The notes below the pieces were generated by a model that saw only the letters and a program-made list of their open reading frames with translations, had not been told where the DNA came from and did not search any database. The position numbers and the translations under genes were made by a program. A DNA stretch of 64,000 nt from Acidobacteriota bacterium (GTDB lineage: Bacteria > Acidobacteriota > Vicinamibacteria > Vicinamibacterales > CAVVIG01), in assembly GCA_003222395.1 (NCBI GenBank), contig QHWB01000041.1:62001-126000 (forward strand), in the 5' to 3' direction. This document shows positions 1 through 7,797 of this stretch, in pieces; the first letter of the stretch is position 1, and each line of letters opens with the position of its first letter.

Positions 1-2
1 CC

Positions 3-1499
3 ACGCTCGTCTTCTTCGGGCCGGACGCGATCCATGCGCTCGCGCTGCCCTTCACACGGTTGAACCTGTCGCTCCCGGAGGCCAAGACGCTCATCGGCCT
101 GCTGACGGCGCTGACGGGCGGCGCGGCGGCGAGGGCACTGGGTCCCGGCGCCGGCAGGCATCCGTCGTTCGCGCGCAAAGTGGTGTTCGCGCTTGCGGCG
201 CCGACGTTCGTCGTGCTGCTGCTGACCGTCCTCAGCTGGGCGAATTTTTCACTGCTGACGCACATGCAGGCGACGTGGCTGCACTTCTATGAGCATTCGC
301 CCGCCGGCGGCTTCGACGAGATCGTCGCGCTGTGGAGCGTTCTCGTGCTCCTCGGCCTCTCGATGAGCTATTTCGTCAACGTCAACAAGTTCTCGCTGCA
401 CGGGATGTATCGCACGCGGCTCATTCGCACGTTCCTCGGCGCGTCGCGCACGCGCGCGGAGCGCAAGCCGAATCCGTTCACCGGCTTCGATTCGACCGAC
501 AACATCAGCATGTCGGATCTGCGGGCGATTCAACGGCCGCTCCACATCGTCAATACGGCGCTCAACCTCGTGTCGACGAACAAGCTCGCGTGGCAGGATC
601 GGCAGGCGGAGTCGTTCACGATCTCGGCGCTGCACTGCGGGTCGCATCTGGTCGGCTACCGCCCGTCGGACGAGTACGGCAAGCAGATCTCGCTCGGCAC
701 CGCGATGACGCTCTCGGGCGCGGCGGTCGCGCCCAATCAGGGTTCGCAATCGTCGCCGGCGCTCACGTTCCTCCTGACGCTGTTCAACGCGCGTCTGGGC
801 GCGTGGCTCGGCAATCCGGGTCCGGCCGGCGCGTACACATGGCGGCTGCGCGATCCGCGCTGGGGTCCGGCGCCGCTGTTCAGCGAGATGTTCGGCCGCA
901 CGACCGACACCAACCCGTACGTGTATCTCTCGGATGGCGGACACTTCGACAACCTCGGCGTGTACGAGATGGTGCTCCGCCGCTGCCACTACATCGTCGT
1001 CAGCGATGCCGGCTGCGACGGCGGGTACACGTTCGAGGATCTCGGCAACGCGATTCGCAAGATCCGCATCGACCTCGGCGTGCCGATCACGTTCGCGGCG
1101 CCGCCGAAGATGACGAAGGACGGACAGGGGAAGACGAACCTGCACGCGGCCGTGGCGACGATCGACTACCGCGCGGTCGACGGCGCGCAGGCCAAGCAGG
1201 GATTCCTCGTCTACGTGAAGGCGACGCGGTCGGGAGACGAGCCGATCGACGTCGACAACTACGCGCGCGCCTGTCCGGAATTCCCCCACGAATCGACGGC
1301 AGATCAGTGGTTCGACGAAGCGCAGTTCGAGAGCTATCGCGCGCTCGGCGTCCATTCCATCGACACGATTGCACGACACCTGAACACGTTGAACAACGCG
1401 CCACCGACCATCCGCGACCTCTATCTCGCTGCCGAGACGTATGTCGCGGGCCGCAGTGCGCGCCCACCCGAGGTGACCGATGGCGCTCTACGCGTTTGA
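3..1499 (+). CDS. Patatin-like phospholipase, C-terminal part (5' end outside window)
   Basis: The reading frame is open from the first bases of the window, so the N-terminus is missing and the TTG at 60 is probably not the true start. The visible part has about three hydrophobic segments in its first 130 residues, so the protein is membrane anchored. It then shows the patatin-type catalytic Asp motif (SDGGHFDNLG, near base 933) followed by a conserved VVSDAG stretch. The catalytic Ser (GxSxG) should lie upstream of the window. Patatins are Ser-Asp acyl hydrolases acting on phospholipids. The stop overlaps the start of the DUF2235 lipase by 20 bases, so the two are probably co-translated. The substrate is unknown. 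The family assignment is secure from the Asp motif and the flanking sequence. Confidence 0.8.
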   Translation, partial: TLVFFGPDAIHALALPFTRLNLSLPEAKTLIGLLTALTGGAAARALGPGAGRHPSFARKVVFALAAPTFVVLLLTVLSWANFSLLTHMQATWLHFYEHSPAGGFDEIVALWSVLVLLGLSMSYFVNVNKFSLHGMYRTRLIRTFLGASRTRAERKPNPFTGFDSTDNISMSDLRAIQRPLHIVNTALNLVSTNKLAWQDRQAESFTISALHCGSHLVGYRPSDEYGKQISLGTAMTLSGAAVAPNQGSQSSPALTFLLTLFNARLGAWLGNPGPAGAYTWRLRDPRWGPAPLFSEMFGRTTDTNPYVYLSDGGHFDNLGVYEMVLRRCHYIVVSDAGCDGGYTFEDLGNAIRKIRIDLGVPITFAAPPKMTKDGQGKTNLHAAVATIDYRAVDGAQAKQGFLVYVKATRSGDEPIDVDNYARACPEFPHESTADQWFDEAQFESYRALGVHSIDTIARHLNTLNNAPPTIRDLYLAAETYVAGRSARPPEVTDGALRV

Positions 1500-2409
1500 C
1501 GGAACGAACGACGACGATCGCAACACCGGCAGCACGGCCGCGGCCGTCGCCGCCGACACGAACGTGTTCCGCTTTTACAGCGCGTACACGGGCTACGCAC
1601 AGTCGCTCGGGATCAAAACCGAATACGTGCCTGGCGTCGGCACGCGCTTCGGCCTGCCGGGCAAGATCGTCGGCGGCGCGTGGGGCGTCGGATGGCTCGA
1701 TCGGATCAACGAGACCTACGAGACGCTCTGCCAGGCGTACGTCGGCGGCGATCGCGTCATCGACGTCATCGGCTTCAGCCGCGGGTCGGCCGTCGCGCTC
1801 GATTTCGTCAACAAGGTGTATGGCGACGGCATCCAGCAGAACGGACGCGTCGTCGTCGAGGAGCCGTCGATCCGCTTCGTCGGCCTGTTCGACACCGTCG
1901 CCGCGTTCGGCGTCGCCAATCTCGGGTTCGTCTTCTCGTCGCTGAACGCGTTTCATCGCCTGACGCTGCCGCCCAACGTCGAGCATTGCTTCCACGCGAT
2001 GTCTCTCGACGAGCGGCGTCCTTCGTTCGTGAACCAGCGGATCGAGGGCGCCTACGAGGCGTGGTTCCGCGGCGTGCATTCAGACATCGGCGGCGGCAAC
2101 AACAATCCGGGTCTCGAGTACGTGACGCTGCGCTGGCTGTTCCGCAAAGCCATCGCGTGCGGCCTGCCGATCACCGACGCGAACATCACCGATTCGGCGG
2201 TACACCCCGAGTACCGCATCAAGCCGAACTTCTTCAGTCAGGCGAACAAGCTGACGTGGCGCGACGTGCGGCCGACCGACTGGGTCCACTACGCGGTGCA
2301 GCAGCATCCGGTCCTGCCGGGCGAGCCGTGCAACGACGTGCCGCCGGCGTGTCCGATCGAAACGGTCGAATTCGAGCGCGACCGCGTGACGCTGCCCATC
2401 GCGGTCTGA
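1480..2409 (+). CDS. DUF2235 / Tle1-like alpha/beta-hydrolase (phospholipase)
   Basis: A 309-residue protein with the hallmarks of the DUF2235 family. These are FDGT near residues 6-9, the nucleophile elbow GFSRG (98-102, Ser100), FDTV near 137-140 and HSDIGGG (200-206), which carries the likely catalytic Asp. The family includes type VI secretion phospholipase effectors of the Tle1 group and uncharacterised cytosolic lipases. No signal peptide or membrane segment is visible. Its 20-base overlap with the upstream patatin suggests a two-lipase unit. No VgrG, PAAR or other type VI gene is in view, so an effector role is not supported here. Other roles, such as lipid remodelling or conflict with phage, are possible but unproven. 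Confidence 0.85.
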   Translation: MALYAFDGTNDDDRNTGSTAAAVAADTNVFRFYSAYTGYAQSLGIKTEYVPGVGTRFGLPGKIVGGAWGVGWLDRINETYETLCQAYVGGDRVIDVIGFSRGSAVALDFVNKVYGDGIQQNGRVVVEEPSIRFVGLFDTVAAFGVANLGFVFSSLNAFHRLTLPPNVEHCFHAMSLDERRPSFVNQRIEGAYEAWFRGVHSDIGGGNNNPGLEYVTLRWLFRKAIACGLPITDANITDSAVHPEYRIKPNFFSQANKLTWRDVRPTDWVHYAVQQHPVLPGEPCNDVPPACPIETVEFERDRVTLPIAV

Positions 2410-2430
2410 TAGCGTATGCGTTTTTGGGTT

Positions 2431-2460
2431 CAGGGTTCCGGATTCCGAACCCGGAACCTG
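2431..2460. repeat. Intergenic inverted repeat
   Basis: CAGGGTTCCGG (2431-2441) pairs with CCGGAACCTG (2451-2460) around a 9-base loop, with one bulged G. The surrounding 60 bases are a run of GGGTTC/GAACCC-like words. No T-tract follows on either strand in the right orientation, so it looks like a REP-type palindrome rather than a terminator. It lies in the leader of the VOC gene. Confidence 0.5.
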
Positions 2461-2485
2461 GAACACCGAACCCGGAGGCATGCCA

Positions 2486-2800
2486 ATGTTCCGACTGTCT
2501 CGCCGGAAAGACAAATTCGGCGGCGAGTCCGGCAAGCTGAAGGATCGCATCGACGGCATCAAGTACGGCGGCTTGTGGATGCTCGTCCGGCGCGGCGACG
2601 CCGAGCCGAGCCGGGGACACGCGGTCGATCACATCGGGTTCCGCACGCCGAACCTGGCCTCGAAGACGACCGAGCTCAAGGCGCAGGGCGTGAAGTTCAC
2701 GACGGAACCGACGCCGCTGAAGCTGGCAGGCGGCGCCACCGTCAACTTCGCGTGCCTCGAAGGCCCCGCGGGAGCGAAGATCGAGCTCGTTCAGCGATAG
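2486..2800 (+). CDS. Short VOC (glyoxalase/bleomycin-resistance) family protein
   Basis: About 104 residues. The second half matches a VOC beta-alpha-beta-beta unit: HAVDHIGFRT, a helix with a TTELKAQGVKF pattern, and a closing strand PAGAKIELVQ. The first half is basic and unlike the usual first VOC repeat, so the protein carries roughly one module and may act as a dimer. I prefer the ATG at 2486 over the in-frame ATG at 2480, because GGAGG at 2474-2478 is 7 bases from 2486 but only 1 from 2480. Its stop codon overlaps the GTG of the next gene (TAGTG), which indicates translational coupling. No substrate can be inferred. Confidence 0.65.
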   Translation: MFRLSRRKDKFGGESGKLKDRIDGIKYGGLWMLVRRGDAEPSRGHAVDHIGFRTPNLASKTTELKAQGVKFTTEPTPLKLAGGATVNFACLEGPAGAKIELVQR

Positions 2801-5607
2801 TGATCGGGTTCGTCGTCCTCTTCTCAGGAGCGGCGGGGCTGATCTTCGAGCTCGCCTGGTTCCATCGCGCCGGCCTCGTCTTCGGCAACAGCGTCGTTGC
2901 CGCGACAGTCGTGCTCTCCAGCTTCATGGGCGGTCTGGCGATCGGCAACGCGATCGCCGGCTGGCTCGGTCCCCGAGTTCGCCGACGGCTGCAGGTCTAC
3001 GCGGCGCTCGAAGCGACGACGGCGCTTGCCGGTCTTGCGCTGACGTACATCCTCCCCGGACTCGCTCGCGTCGACCTTCCGCTGGCGACAGCATTTCTGC
3101 TGCTCCTCGTGCCGGCGAGCGCGATGGGCGCGACGCTGCCCATTCTGGTCGCGGCCGCCCGGACTGCGGAAGTTCGCCGGACTCCAGCTGTTTCATTCGG
3201 AACGGCACTCGGCTTGTTGTACGGATGCAACACGCTCGGCGCGGTCGCTGGCGTGCTGATCGCGGAGGTCGTCCTCATCGCTCGCGTCGGCGTCGCGGGC
3301 AGCGCGTGGATCGCTGCGGCGCTCGATCTGATGGCCGGTTCGATTGCGCTGTTGTTGTCCCGGCGCATCGAAACCGGGGTGTCTGCCGCGGGCCGGTCTG
3401 AAGACCGGCCCCTACCTGTAGGTACTCGGAATCGGTCCCGGCCGATTGTCGTCGCATCGATCGTCGTATGTGCCTTTCTTGCGGGGTTCACGCTGCTCGC
3501 CCTCGAAGTGATCTGGTTTCGCTTCCTCTCGATGTTCGTGCTGACGACGACGCTGGTCATGAGCGTGATGCTGGCGGTGGTGCTGGCCGGCATCGCGCTC
3601 GGCGCCCTGAGCGCGGCTGCGTGGCTGAAGCGTCGGTCGTTCGCGGCTGAATCGATCGCCACGATCGCGTTGACGGCAGGCCTCGCGTGCGTCGTGTCGT
3701 ACGGCGGTTTTGGCGTGTTGACGAGTGGCGCCCAGGTCGGTCGATGGACGCGAGTCGTCTGGTTCGCGTCGGTGATGACGCTTCCCGTGTCGTATCTCTC
3801 GGGCGCGCTGTTCACGCTGCTCGGCGAAGCGCTGCGGCGAGAGCGGAGCGATGACGTCCGCGCTGCAGCGTCGCTGACGCTCGCCAATACCGTCGGGGCG
3901 ACATGCGGGCCGCCGTTTGCCGCCTTCGTGCTTCTGCCGACACTGGGCACCGAGCGCGCGCTGTTCGCGCTCGCTCTCGCGTACGCCGTCGTCGGGGCGG
4001 CGGCGCTGGCGGCATCCGGTCGTCCGCTGCCACGAACGTTATCCGTGGGGATCGCTGCGGCGCTCGTCGCGGTCGCACTTGTGCGATTTCCGTTCGGCCT
4101 CATGGCGGCGAGCTATCTGCCGCGCGTGACGCACCCGTACGCCGACGATGGATCGCAGATCGTTGCCGCGCGCGAAGGCCCGAGCGAGTCGATCGTGCTG
4201 ATGCAGCAGCAGTGGATGGGGAAGCCGGTCTACGACCGGCTCGTCACCAACGGGTTCTCGATGTCGGGCACGGCGATTCCCGGTCAGCGGTACATGCGCT
4301 ACTTCGTCTACTGGCCGATGCTGCTGCATCGGGCGCCGCTCGCGCGCATCCTCGTCATCTGCTATGGCGTCGGCGTCACCGCCGGCGCAGCCGTCGACGT
4401 CCCTTCAGCCGCTTCGATCGACATCGTCGAGATCTCGCGCGACGTCGCGGCGATGAGCGACGTCATCTACACGCCGGATCGTAATCCGCTGCACGACGGC
4501 CGCGTCAAGCTGCACATCGACGATGGCCGACACTTCCTGCGCACGACGACCGGGCGCTTCGATCTGATCACCGGCGAACCGCCGCCGCCACGCACGCCCG
4601 GCGCGGTCAACATCTACACGCGCGAGTACTTCGAGCTGATCCGCGATCGCCTCGCTGACGGTGGGATGACGACGTACTGGTTGCCTGTCGCCCGGCCGAA
4701 CCCGGGGACCGACGTCGACACGATCGTTCGCGCGTTCTGCGACGTCTTCGACGACTGTTCGCTCTGGAACGCCACGCCGTTCGACCTGATGCTCGTCGGG
4801 ACGCGCGACGCGCGCGGCCCCATCGACAGCGCCCGTTTCGCCGCGCCTTTCAGATGCGGCGCGGCGCCTCAGTCGTGCGTGCTCCGCGATCGCCTGCGCG
4901 AAATCGGCTTCGAGGCGCCGGAACAGATCGGCGCGACCTTTCTCGGCGACGCCGCGTCGCTCCGCGAGCTGATCGCCGATACGCCGCCGCTGACGGACGA
5001 TTTCCCGCAACGCCTTCGTCCGGTCGACACACGGCGTTCCCTGTCCGATCCGCGGTACCCTGGCGATCTGACCGTCGTCGCACGCTATCAGCGGCTGCTG
5101 AATCCGACGCGCGCGCGCGAATCGTTCACGACGTCCGCGTTCATCAGACGCCTGTGGCCTCCAGGGCTCATCGATGCGTCGCGTCCCTGGTTCGACGAGC
5201 AGGGGATGATCAACCGCGTGTTGTGGGAAGGCGGAAAGCCGCTGCGGCTGATCGACGACCTCGACACAGTGCTCACGCGCACGCCGCTGCGCACGCTGCC
5301 GCTGTGGATCCTCGGCAGCGACGACGTCAAACAGCAGATCGCGTCGACGGGAAACGACGGCACCGGCACGGTCGAGTACGTACGTGGAGTGCAGCTGATG
5401 GCCGCGCGCGACTACGAGAGCGCCGCCTCGTACTTCGGCCTCGCCGAGCGCCACGGCCTGAGAACCCCGTCGCCGCGGCCCCTCATCGCGTACGCGTTGT
5501 GTCGGGCAGGAAAGGCGGAGCTGTCGAAGAAGATTGTTGACAGCATCCTGCCGCAGGACGGCGACGAGCGGACTTTCGTCGGGTGGATGCGGATGCATTG
5601 CGAGTAG
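2800..5607 (+). CDS. Fused MFS-type membrane domain / spermidine synthase-like protein
   Basis: I place the start at GTG 2800, one base into the TAG of the VOC gene, giving about 935 residues. Residues 1 to roughly 440 contain many hydrophobic helices. Residues about 450-700 resemble a spermidine-synthase Rossmann fold, with GVGVTAG (near 523), the acidic DIVEIS strand end (near 541), DDGRHFL (near 574) and DLITGEPP. The last 200 residues look helical and repeat-like. This matches bacterial fused MFS/spermidine synthases, whose reaction is mostly untested; aminopropyl transfer or a SAM-dependent methyltransferase activity are both possible. A palindromic element is inserted in frame at 3390-3424 in a hydrophilic loop. 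Part of its 3' end is duplicated in decayed form at 6612-6690. Confidence 0.8.
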   Translation: MIGFVVLFSGAAGLIFELAWFHRAGLVFGNSVVAATVVLSSFMGGLAIGNAIAGWLGPRVRRRLQVYAALEATTALAGLALTYILPGLARVDLPLATAFLLLLVPASAMGATLPILVAAARTAEVRRTPAVSFGTALGLLYGCNTLGAVAGVLIAEVVLIARVGVAGSAWIAAALDLMAGSIALLLSRRIETGVSAAGRSEDRPLPVGTRNRSRPIVVASIVVCAFLAGFTLLALEVIWFRFLSMFVLTTTLVMSVMLAVVLAGIALGALSAAAWLKRRSFAAESIATIALTAGLACVVSYGGFGVLTSGAQVGRWTRVVWFASVMTLPVSYLSGALFTLLGEALRRERSDDVRAAASLTLANTVGATCGPPFAAFVLLPTLGTERALFALALAYAVVGAAALAASGRPLPRTLSVGIAAALVAVALVRFPFGLMAASYLPRVTHPYADDGSQIVAAREGPSESIVLMQQQWMGKPVYDRLVTNGFSMSGTAIPGQRYMRYFVYWPMLLHRAPLARILVICYGVGVTAGAAVDVPSAASIDIVEISRDVAAMSDVIYTPDRNPLHDGRVKLHIDDGRHFLRTTTGRFDLITGEPPPPRTPGAVNIYTREYFELIRDRLADGGMTTYWLPVARPNPGTDVDTIVRAFCDVFDDCSLWNATPFDLMLVGTRDARGPIDSARFAAPFRCGAAPQSCVLRDRLREIGFEAPEQIGATFLGDAASLRELIADTPPLTDDFPQRLRPVDTRRSLSDPRYPGDLTVVARYQRLLNPTRARESFTTSAFIRRLWPPGLIDASRPWFDEQGMINRVLWEGGKPLRLIDDLDTVLTRTPLRTLPLWILGSDDVKQQIASTGNDGTGTVEYVRGVQLMAARDYESAASYFGLAERHGLRTPSPRPLIAYALCRAGKAELSKKIVDSILPQDGDERTFVGWMRMHCE
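3390..3424. repeat. Palindromic element inside coding sequence
   Basis: GGGCCGGTCT (3390-3399) and AGACCGGCCC (3402-3411) form perfect 10-base arms around GA. A second small palindrome, TACCT-GT-AGGTA (3413-3424), follows at once. The unit is translated in frame within the membrane half of the spermidine-synthase fusion, in a polar stretch between helices (residues about 197-208). It resembles other dispersed palindromes in this window. Confidence 0.75.
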
Positions 5608-5762
5608 GCGTGACCGGCAGGACCGATCGTCTTCTCACAAGCGGAAGGCGAGTGCTAGTTCTGCACCACGATCGTCCCTCGCTTCCCTCAACGTATAAAA
5701 AGTTCGGGAGCGCACTTTGCTGTCGCCGATGCGTGCATCTCCAGCACAGTCGGGAGGATCGG

Positions 5763-6529
5763 ATGAGGCGTGGTCGTTGGACAGTCATTGCGGGCGCGAT
5801 ACTCCTCGTCGGAGCCGCGGCAGCGTCGGCCGACCCCATCACTATCATCAGCGACGGGCGGATTACGGCGGCGTTGCCGAGCACAAGCGACGCCAACGGC
5901 GCAAGTCGGCAGAATGTTGCCGACCGACAGCGCGATACGCTCAAAGCCACCGCTTCGGCATCAACTGGCACGAGCGCGGGCGTGTCGGTCGCGACATTGG
6001 TGAGCAGCTTCTCGGATCCGATGCACTGGTCTGCAACCGGGACCGCAGACGCGACCTGGTTCACGCTAGACACGGCCGACTACTTTCTGGAGTCGGTATT
6101 CAATGTCGCTTTCGTGGTGACGTCGCCGGTCAACTATCGTTTCAACGGTACCTTCCAGTCGTCGTCTTCGAACACGGGGTCGCCTTTTCAGGGCGGCAGC
6201 CAGATCGGGGCAGGCGGTGGTTTGTTTCGGGAAACGCCACAGCCGGACGACCCCGAACACCCGTCAGTGGTGTTCGCCGGCGGCGGACTGCACGCCGGGC
6301 TACTTGTACCTGATAAGTACTTCTTCGACTTCGGTGCGTCTGGGTCCGGATTAACACGCCACGGTGGTTGAACGGGTGCGTTACATTCCGCATTCGACTT
6401 CACGTTTGATCTCACGCCAGCTGATTCATCGCCGTCGCCGACGCCCGAGCCCGCGTCGCTGCTGCTCTTGGGAACCGGGATTGCCGCGTGTTCGGGTACC
6501 GCCGTCGCTCAGAGAATTCCCGCGAGTAG
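5763..6529 (+). pseudogene. PEP-CTERM sorted secreted protein, disrupted
   Basis: ATG 5763 follows GGAGG at 5753-5757 and begins a clear signal peptide ending ASA-DP. The body is a low-complexity Ser/Thr/Gly-rich secreted domain. In-frame TGA at 6369-6371 stops it. The same frame then continues through FDFTFDLTPAD and the sorting motif PEPASLLLLGTGIAA. Just after that, the expected VFGYRRRS basic tail lies one frame away (bases 6488-6529, ending TAG), so one base appears lost near 6484-6488. Two lesions in the last quarter make a pseudogene most likely, though sequencing error cannot be excluded. PEP-CTERM proteins are exported and processed by exosortase and linked to exopolysaccharide; no exosortase is in the window. 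Confidence 0.7.
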
Positions 6530-6611
6530 ATCGCCGCGGCGATGCTGCGCGACAATGCTCGTCGCGCAACGCTGTTCCTGCGCATCCTGCCACGTCGACC
6601 GCATTCTCGGT

Positions 6612-6690
6612 ACCGGCATTGGTCGAGTACGTACGTGGGGTGCAGCTGCGGCCGCGTTGCCGTGGTCGCTCCTCGCGTACGCGTTGTGGC
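6612..6690 (+). pseudogene. Decayed duplicate of spermidine-synthase fusion 3' end
   Basis: Bases 6612-6657 closely match 5361-5407, near the end of the MFS/spermidine-synthase gene. The shared core is GTCGAGTACGTACGTGG followed by a one-base difference and GTGCAGCTG. A second match, TCGCGTACGCGTTGTG, links 6672-6687 to 5491-5506. The roughly 85 bases between the two blocks in the intact gene are reduced to about 14 here. The fragment is not translated in a sensible frame. It is best read as the relic of a paralogue lost by deletion. Confidence 0.6.
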
Positions 6691-6699
6691 GCTTGGATC

Positions 6700-6817
6700 T
6701 CCCGAACGCCTATCACCATTCGATCGAATCCTGATCGCCCAGGCGGTGGCCGAAGGTCTCGACTTCGTGACGAACGATGAATCAATCAGCGAGTACTCGA
6801 TGCGGACAATCTGGTGA
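6700..6817 (+). pseudogene. C-terminal remnant of a VapC-like PIN-domain toxin
   Basis: The frame ending at TGA 6815-6817 encodes a tail reading PFDRILIAQAVAEGLDFVTN followed by a DES-x-SEYSMRTIW ending. This is the typical end of VapC-type PIN ribonucleases (PFDR, IAQA, L-x-x-V-T-x-D). The first two thirds of a PIN domain and any antitoxin are absent. It directly follows the other debris in this 300-base stretch. Confidence 0.6.
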
Positions 6818-6958
6818 GACCTGTGTTCTGTCGGAATTCCTCGAGTTGACGCAACCATACGACTAGTTGGTTCGAGGCGGCCCGCCTGGTCGACCACCTG
6901 TCCTCCCTCCTGCAAGAAAACGGCGCGTGATCGTTCTATGGCCAGAGGAGCTTCTGGC

Positions 6959-7786
6959 ATGGCCGATCCACGGCTGTATCAAATTGGCACGCTCGCGTCG
7001 CTGCTCGTCTACGGGATGGGGTGGCTCGACTTCGACATCACCGCTTCCAGGGTCGTCCTCCTCCTGACCACGGTCCTCGCGACACAATGGGTTTGCGATC
7101 GGCTGGTCGGCGGAGGCGCGCGATTCGGAATGACCGCGCGCAGCGCCCTCATCTCCGGTCTCTCGCTGTGCCTGCTCCTCCGCACCAACCGCGCCGACCT
7201 CGCGGCGCTCGCCGCGATTGTGGCGATCGCAAGCAAGTTCCTGATTCGCGTCCACGGAAAGCATGTCTTCAACCCGACCAACGGCGGCATCGTCGCCATG
7301 CTGCTGCTGACCAATCAGGTCTGGGTGTCGCCCGGCCAATGGGGCGCGGCGGCTTTCTTCGCGTTCCTCATGGCATGCGCCGGCTCGCTGGTCGTCAACC
7401 GCGCGGCGAGATCCGACGTCACCTGTGCATTCATCGCCTGCTACTGCGCGCTCCTCCTCGGCCGCTCGTTCTACCTCGGTGAGCCGCTGACCATTCCGCT
7501 GCATCGGCTCGAGAGCGGCGCGCTGCTGCTGTTCACCTTTTTCATGATTTCCGATCCGAAGACGACGCCCGATTCGCCGATGGGGCGCCTGCTGTTCGCA
7601 GCGCTCGTGGCCTTCGGCGCGTGGTACGTGCAGTTCCGGCTGTTCAGAACGAACGGCCTCCTCTGGTCGCTGGCCGCATGCTCGACGATTGTGCCGCTCA
7701 TCGATCGAATTGCACCGGGCTCACGGTACGCGTGGAATGCGCCGCGGTCGACATCAACCCCAGCCCCCGCGTTGCGGGCCGCGTAA
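6959..7786 (+). CDS. Orphan RnfD/NqrB-like membrane protein
   Basis: The start at 6959 is chosen because GAGGAG at 6945-6950 is spaced 8 bases from it; the in-frame ATG at 6938 lacks a site. About 275 residues, nearly all hydrophobic helices. It carries NQR2/RnfD/RnfE-family signatures: VHGKHVFNPTNGG in the middle and FFMISDPKTTP near residue 195. True RnfD/NqrB proteins bind a covalent flavin and act in an ion-pumping complex, but no RnfABCEG or Nqr genes are present. The stop is 11 bases before the DUF2330 start, so the two form an operon. From my memory of genome contexts, this pairing recurs in other bacteria, suggesting a separate two-protein membrane system of unknown function. Confidence 0.75.
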   Translation: MADPRLYQIGTLASLLVYGMGWLDFDITASRVVLLLTTVLATQWVCDRLVGGGARFGMTARSALISGLSLCLLLRTNRADLAALAAIVAIASKFLIRVHGKHVFNPTNGGIVAMLLLTNQVWVSPGQWGAAAFFAFLMACAGSLVVNRAARSDVTCAFIACYCALLLGRSFYLGEPLTIPLHRLESGALLLFTFFMISDPKTTPDSPMGRLLFAALVAFGAWYVQFRLFRTNGLLWSLAACSTIVPLIDRIAPGSRYAWNAPRSTSTPAPALRAA

Positions 7787-7797
7787 AGGAGCACTTC

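Noticed and set aside
332-1945. Long plus-strand frame overlapping the patatin and DUF2235 genes
   Set aside because: Arg/Ser-rich shadow of two well-supported genes, with no recognisable domain.
2421-2460. Hairpin after the DUF2235 gene as an intrinsic terminator
   Set aside because: The T-run lies before the hairpin and none follows it; the next gene is close on the same strand.
6369-6371. In-frame TGA of the PEP-CTERM gene as a second selenocysteine codon
   Set aside because: No Cys or redox context around it, no suitable hairpin, and a second lesion nearby; a mutation is simpler.
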